DNA of 6,805 nucleotides, taken from contig JBOIBN010000104.1 of assembly GCA_050739575.1 (NCBI GenBank), forward strand, positions 1 through 6,805. Direction: 5' to 3'. Made by a program: the position numbers and the translations under genes. How positions within the stretch are numbered: position 1 is the first letter of the stretch; every line of letters starts with the position of its first letter. This DNA is from JBOIBN01 sp050739575. GTDB lineage: Bacteria; Pseudomonadota; Gammaproteobacteria; JAKDMP01. Positions 6,321-6,805 of this stretch are shown piece by piece. The notes under the pieces were generated by a model that had not been told where the DNA came from, searched no databases, and saw nothing but the letters and a program-made list of their open reading frames with translations.

Positions 6321-6679
6321 CGCTCAACCCAGTTAAAATTAACGACGTGAGACACTCTATTACCATAGGTTGCTTTTATTTGCTTGAATTTTTTAGATAA
6401 ATAGACGTTTTTCCACTCATCATCCGTTCCCGGTATATCTTCAAAAGGCACATTCATGCCATCTGGTGTTATATCCATAAAAAGAAGGACACCCCTAAAT
6501 GAGAATTTGCCTCCATAAATATACTTTCTGTCCTTTATAATTGCACAGTGTCCGTTGAATTAATAACGCCACCTTGTTTGTACGCCACATACATGCCGTT
6601 ATTTTCTCTAAAAGGCTCAATTCCAAATACAACTTTTACTAAATGGTCACTCGGTCTACCTTTTTGATCGCTTTCATGG
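6305..6679 (-). pseudogene. AT-rich fragment of an unidentified gene, frameshifted
   Basis: On the minus strand an open frame enters from the IS boundary (6679) as HESDQKGRPSDHLVKVVFGI, continues through FRENNGMYVAYKQGGVIN, and then hits a stop near 6540. The frame shifted by -1 is open from about 6560 and carries on in the same style: NGHCAIIKDRKYIYGGKFSF, then LLFMDITPDGMNVPFEDIPG, DEWKNVYLSKKFKQ and HVVNFNWVE, ending with TAA at 6305-6307. Adding back one T next to the TT on the minus strand at 6559-6558 joins the two as V-I-N-F-N-G-H-C-A, so one base appears lost. The joined product would be ~125 residues. I do not recognise the family. It lacks a start, is cut at its 5' end by the IS3-like element and probably at its 3' end by the older IS end. 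Its low GC and AT-rich codons differ sharply from the genes to the left, which points to horizontal origin. Confidence 0.6.
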
Positions 6680-6805
6680 GGTAATCCCCCCCGAAAGTAG
6701 CGGTATTCAGAAGTAGAATTTTCTCTTATTGGAGCGAGGAGGTTCTACGTGAAGAAGTCTCGATTCAGCGACAGTCAGATCATGGGCATTTTGAAGCAGG
6801 CCGAG
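6677..6805 (+). mobile_element. Left end of an IS3-family insertion sequence (continues past the window)
   Basis: The OrfA start at 6749 identifies the element. The left terminus is probably the TGGGG beginning at 6677, since IS3-family ends start with TG, and the following CCCCCCGAAAGTAGCGG (6686-6702) resembles a terminal inverted repeat. The exact end is uncertain by several bases because the right terminus and target duplication are outside the window. The insertion lies in, and cuts off, the AT-rich gene fragment to its left. Confidence 0.65.
6749..6805 (+). CDS. IS3-family transposase OrfA, first 19 codons (runs off the right edge)
   Basis: VKKSRFSDSQIMGILKQAE is the typical N-terminus of IS3-family OrfA (HTH_Tnp_1 type, 'MKKSRFTDSQI...ILKQAE'), the helix-turn-helix subunit that binds the element ends. 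Normally OrfB, with the DDE catalytic domain, is made by -1 frameshifting from OrfA; both lie outside the window. The GTG start has a perfect AGGAGG (6737-6742) six bases upstream. Confidence 0.85.
   Translation, partial: MKKSRFSDSQIMGILKQAE

Overview
The window reads as the chromosome of a high-GC gammaproteobacterium. The best clues are the SMC head, a DksA core nearly identical in motif spacing to the E. coli protein, the dksA-gluQ gene order and the YheT-type hydrolase. A Xanthomonadales/Nevskiales-like or Steroidobacter-like lineage is possible, but the sequence alone does not settle this. Nearly all of the first 6.1 kb is compact housekeeping DNA. The last ~0.6 kb is a visibly AT-rich patch of broken and mobile DNA.

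Layout: (1) 1-1220, minus strand: the N-terminal 406 codons of the chromosome condensin SMC, running off the left edge. (2) 1284-2434, plus strand, divergent from smc: queF (preQ0 reductase, queuosine pathway), overlapping by ATGA an EI24/CysZ-family four-helix membrane protein. (3) 2427-4312: a sigma70-like promoter on the membrane-protein stop codon, then dksA with a histone-H1-like Lys/Ala/Pro tail, then a gluQ remnant that keeps only its first ~25 and last ~35 codons, then a YheT-family alpha/beta hydrolase coupled to the remnant by another ATGA overlap. (4) 4313-5864: a near-perfect hairpin, then a secreted phosphoesterase of the AcpA/phospholipase C superfamily. (5) 5882-6112, minus strand: a DUF167 (YggU/UPF0235) small protein whose GTG start is fixed by a strong ribosome binding site. 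(6) 6113-6805: noncoding sequence, a probable fragment of an insertion-sequence end, an AT-rich frameshifted gene fragment of unknown function on the minus strand, and the left end of an IS3-family element with the first 19 codons of its OrfA.

How the genes fit together: queF supplies preQ1 for queuosine, while GluQ normally adds glutamate to queuosine in tRNA-Asp. Here the first is intact and the second is gutted, so this strain probably makes Q but not glutamyl-Q, unless another gluQ copy exists. The gluQ deletion is in frame and preserves the stop-start overlap with the hydrolase, so the remnant may still serve translational coupling. I do not see a new multi-gene system. The points most worth checking are the gluQ internal deletion, the DksA tail, and the unidentified AT-rich gene fragment between two mobile-element traces.
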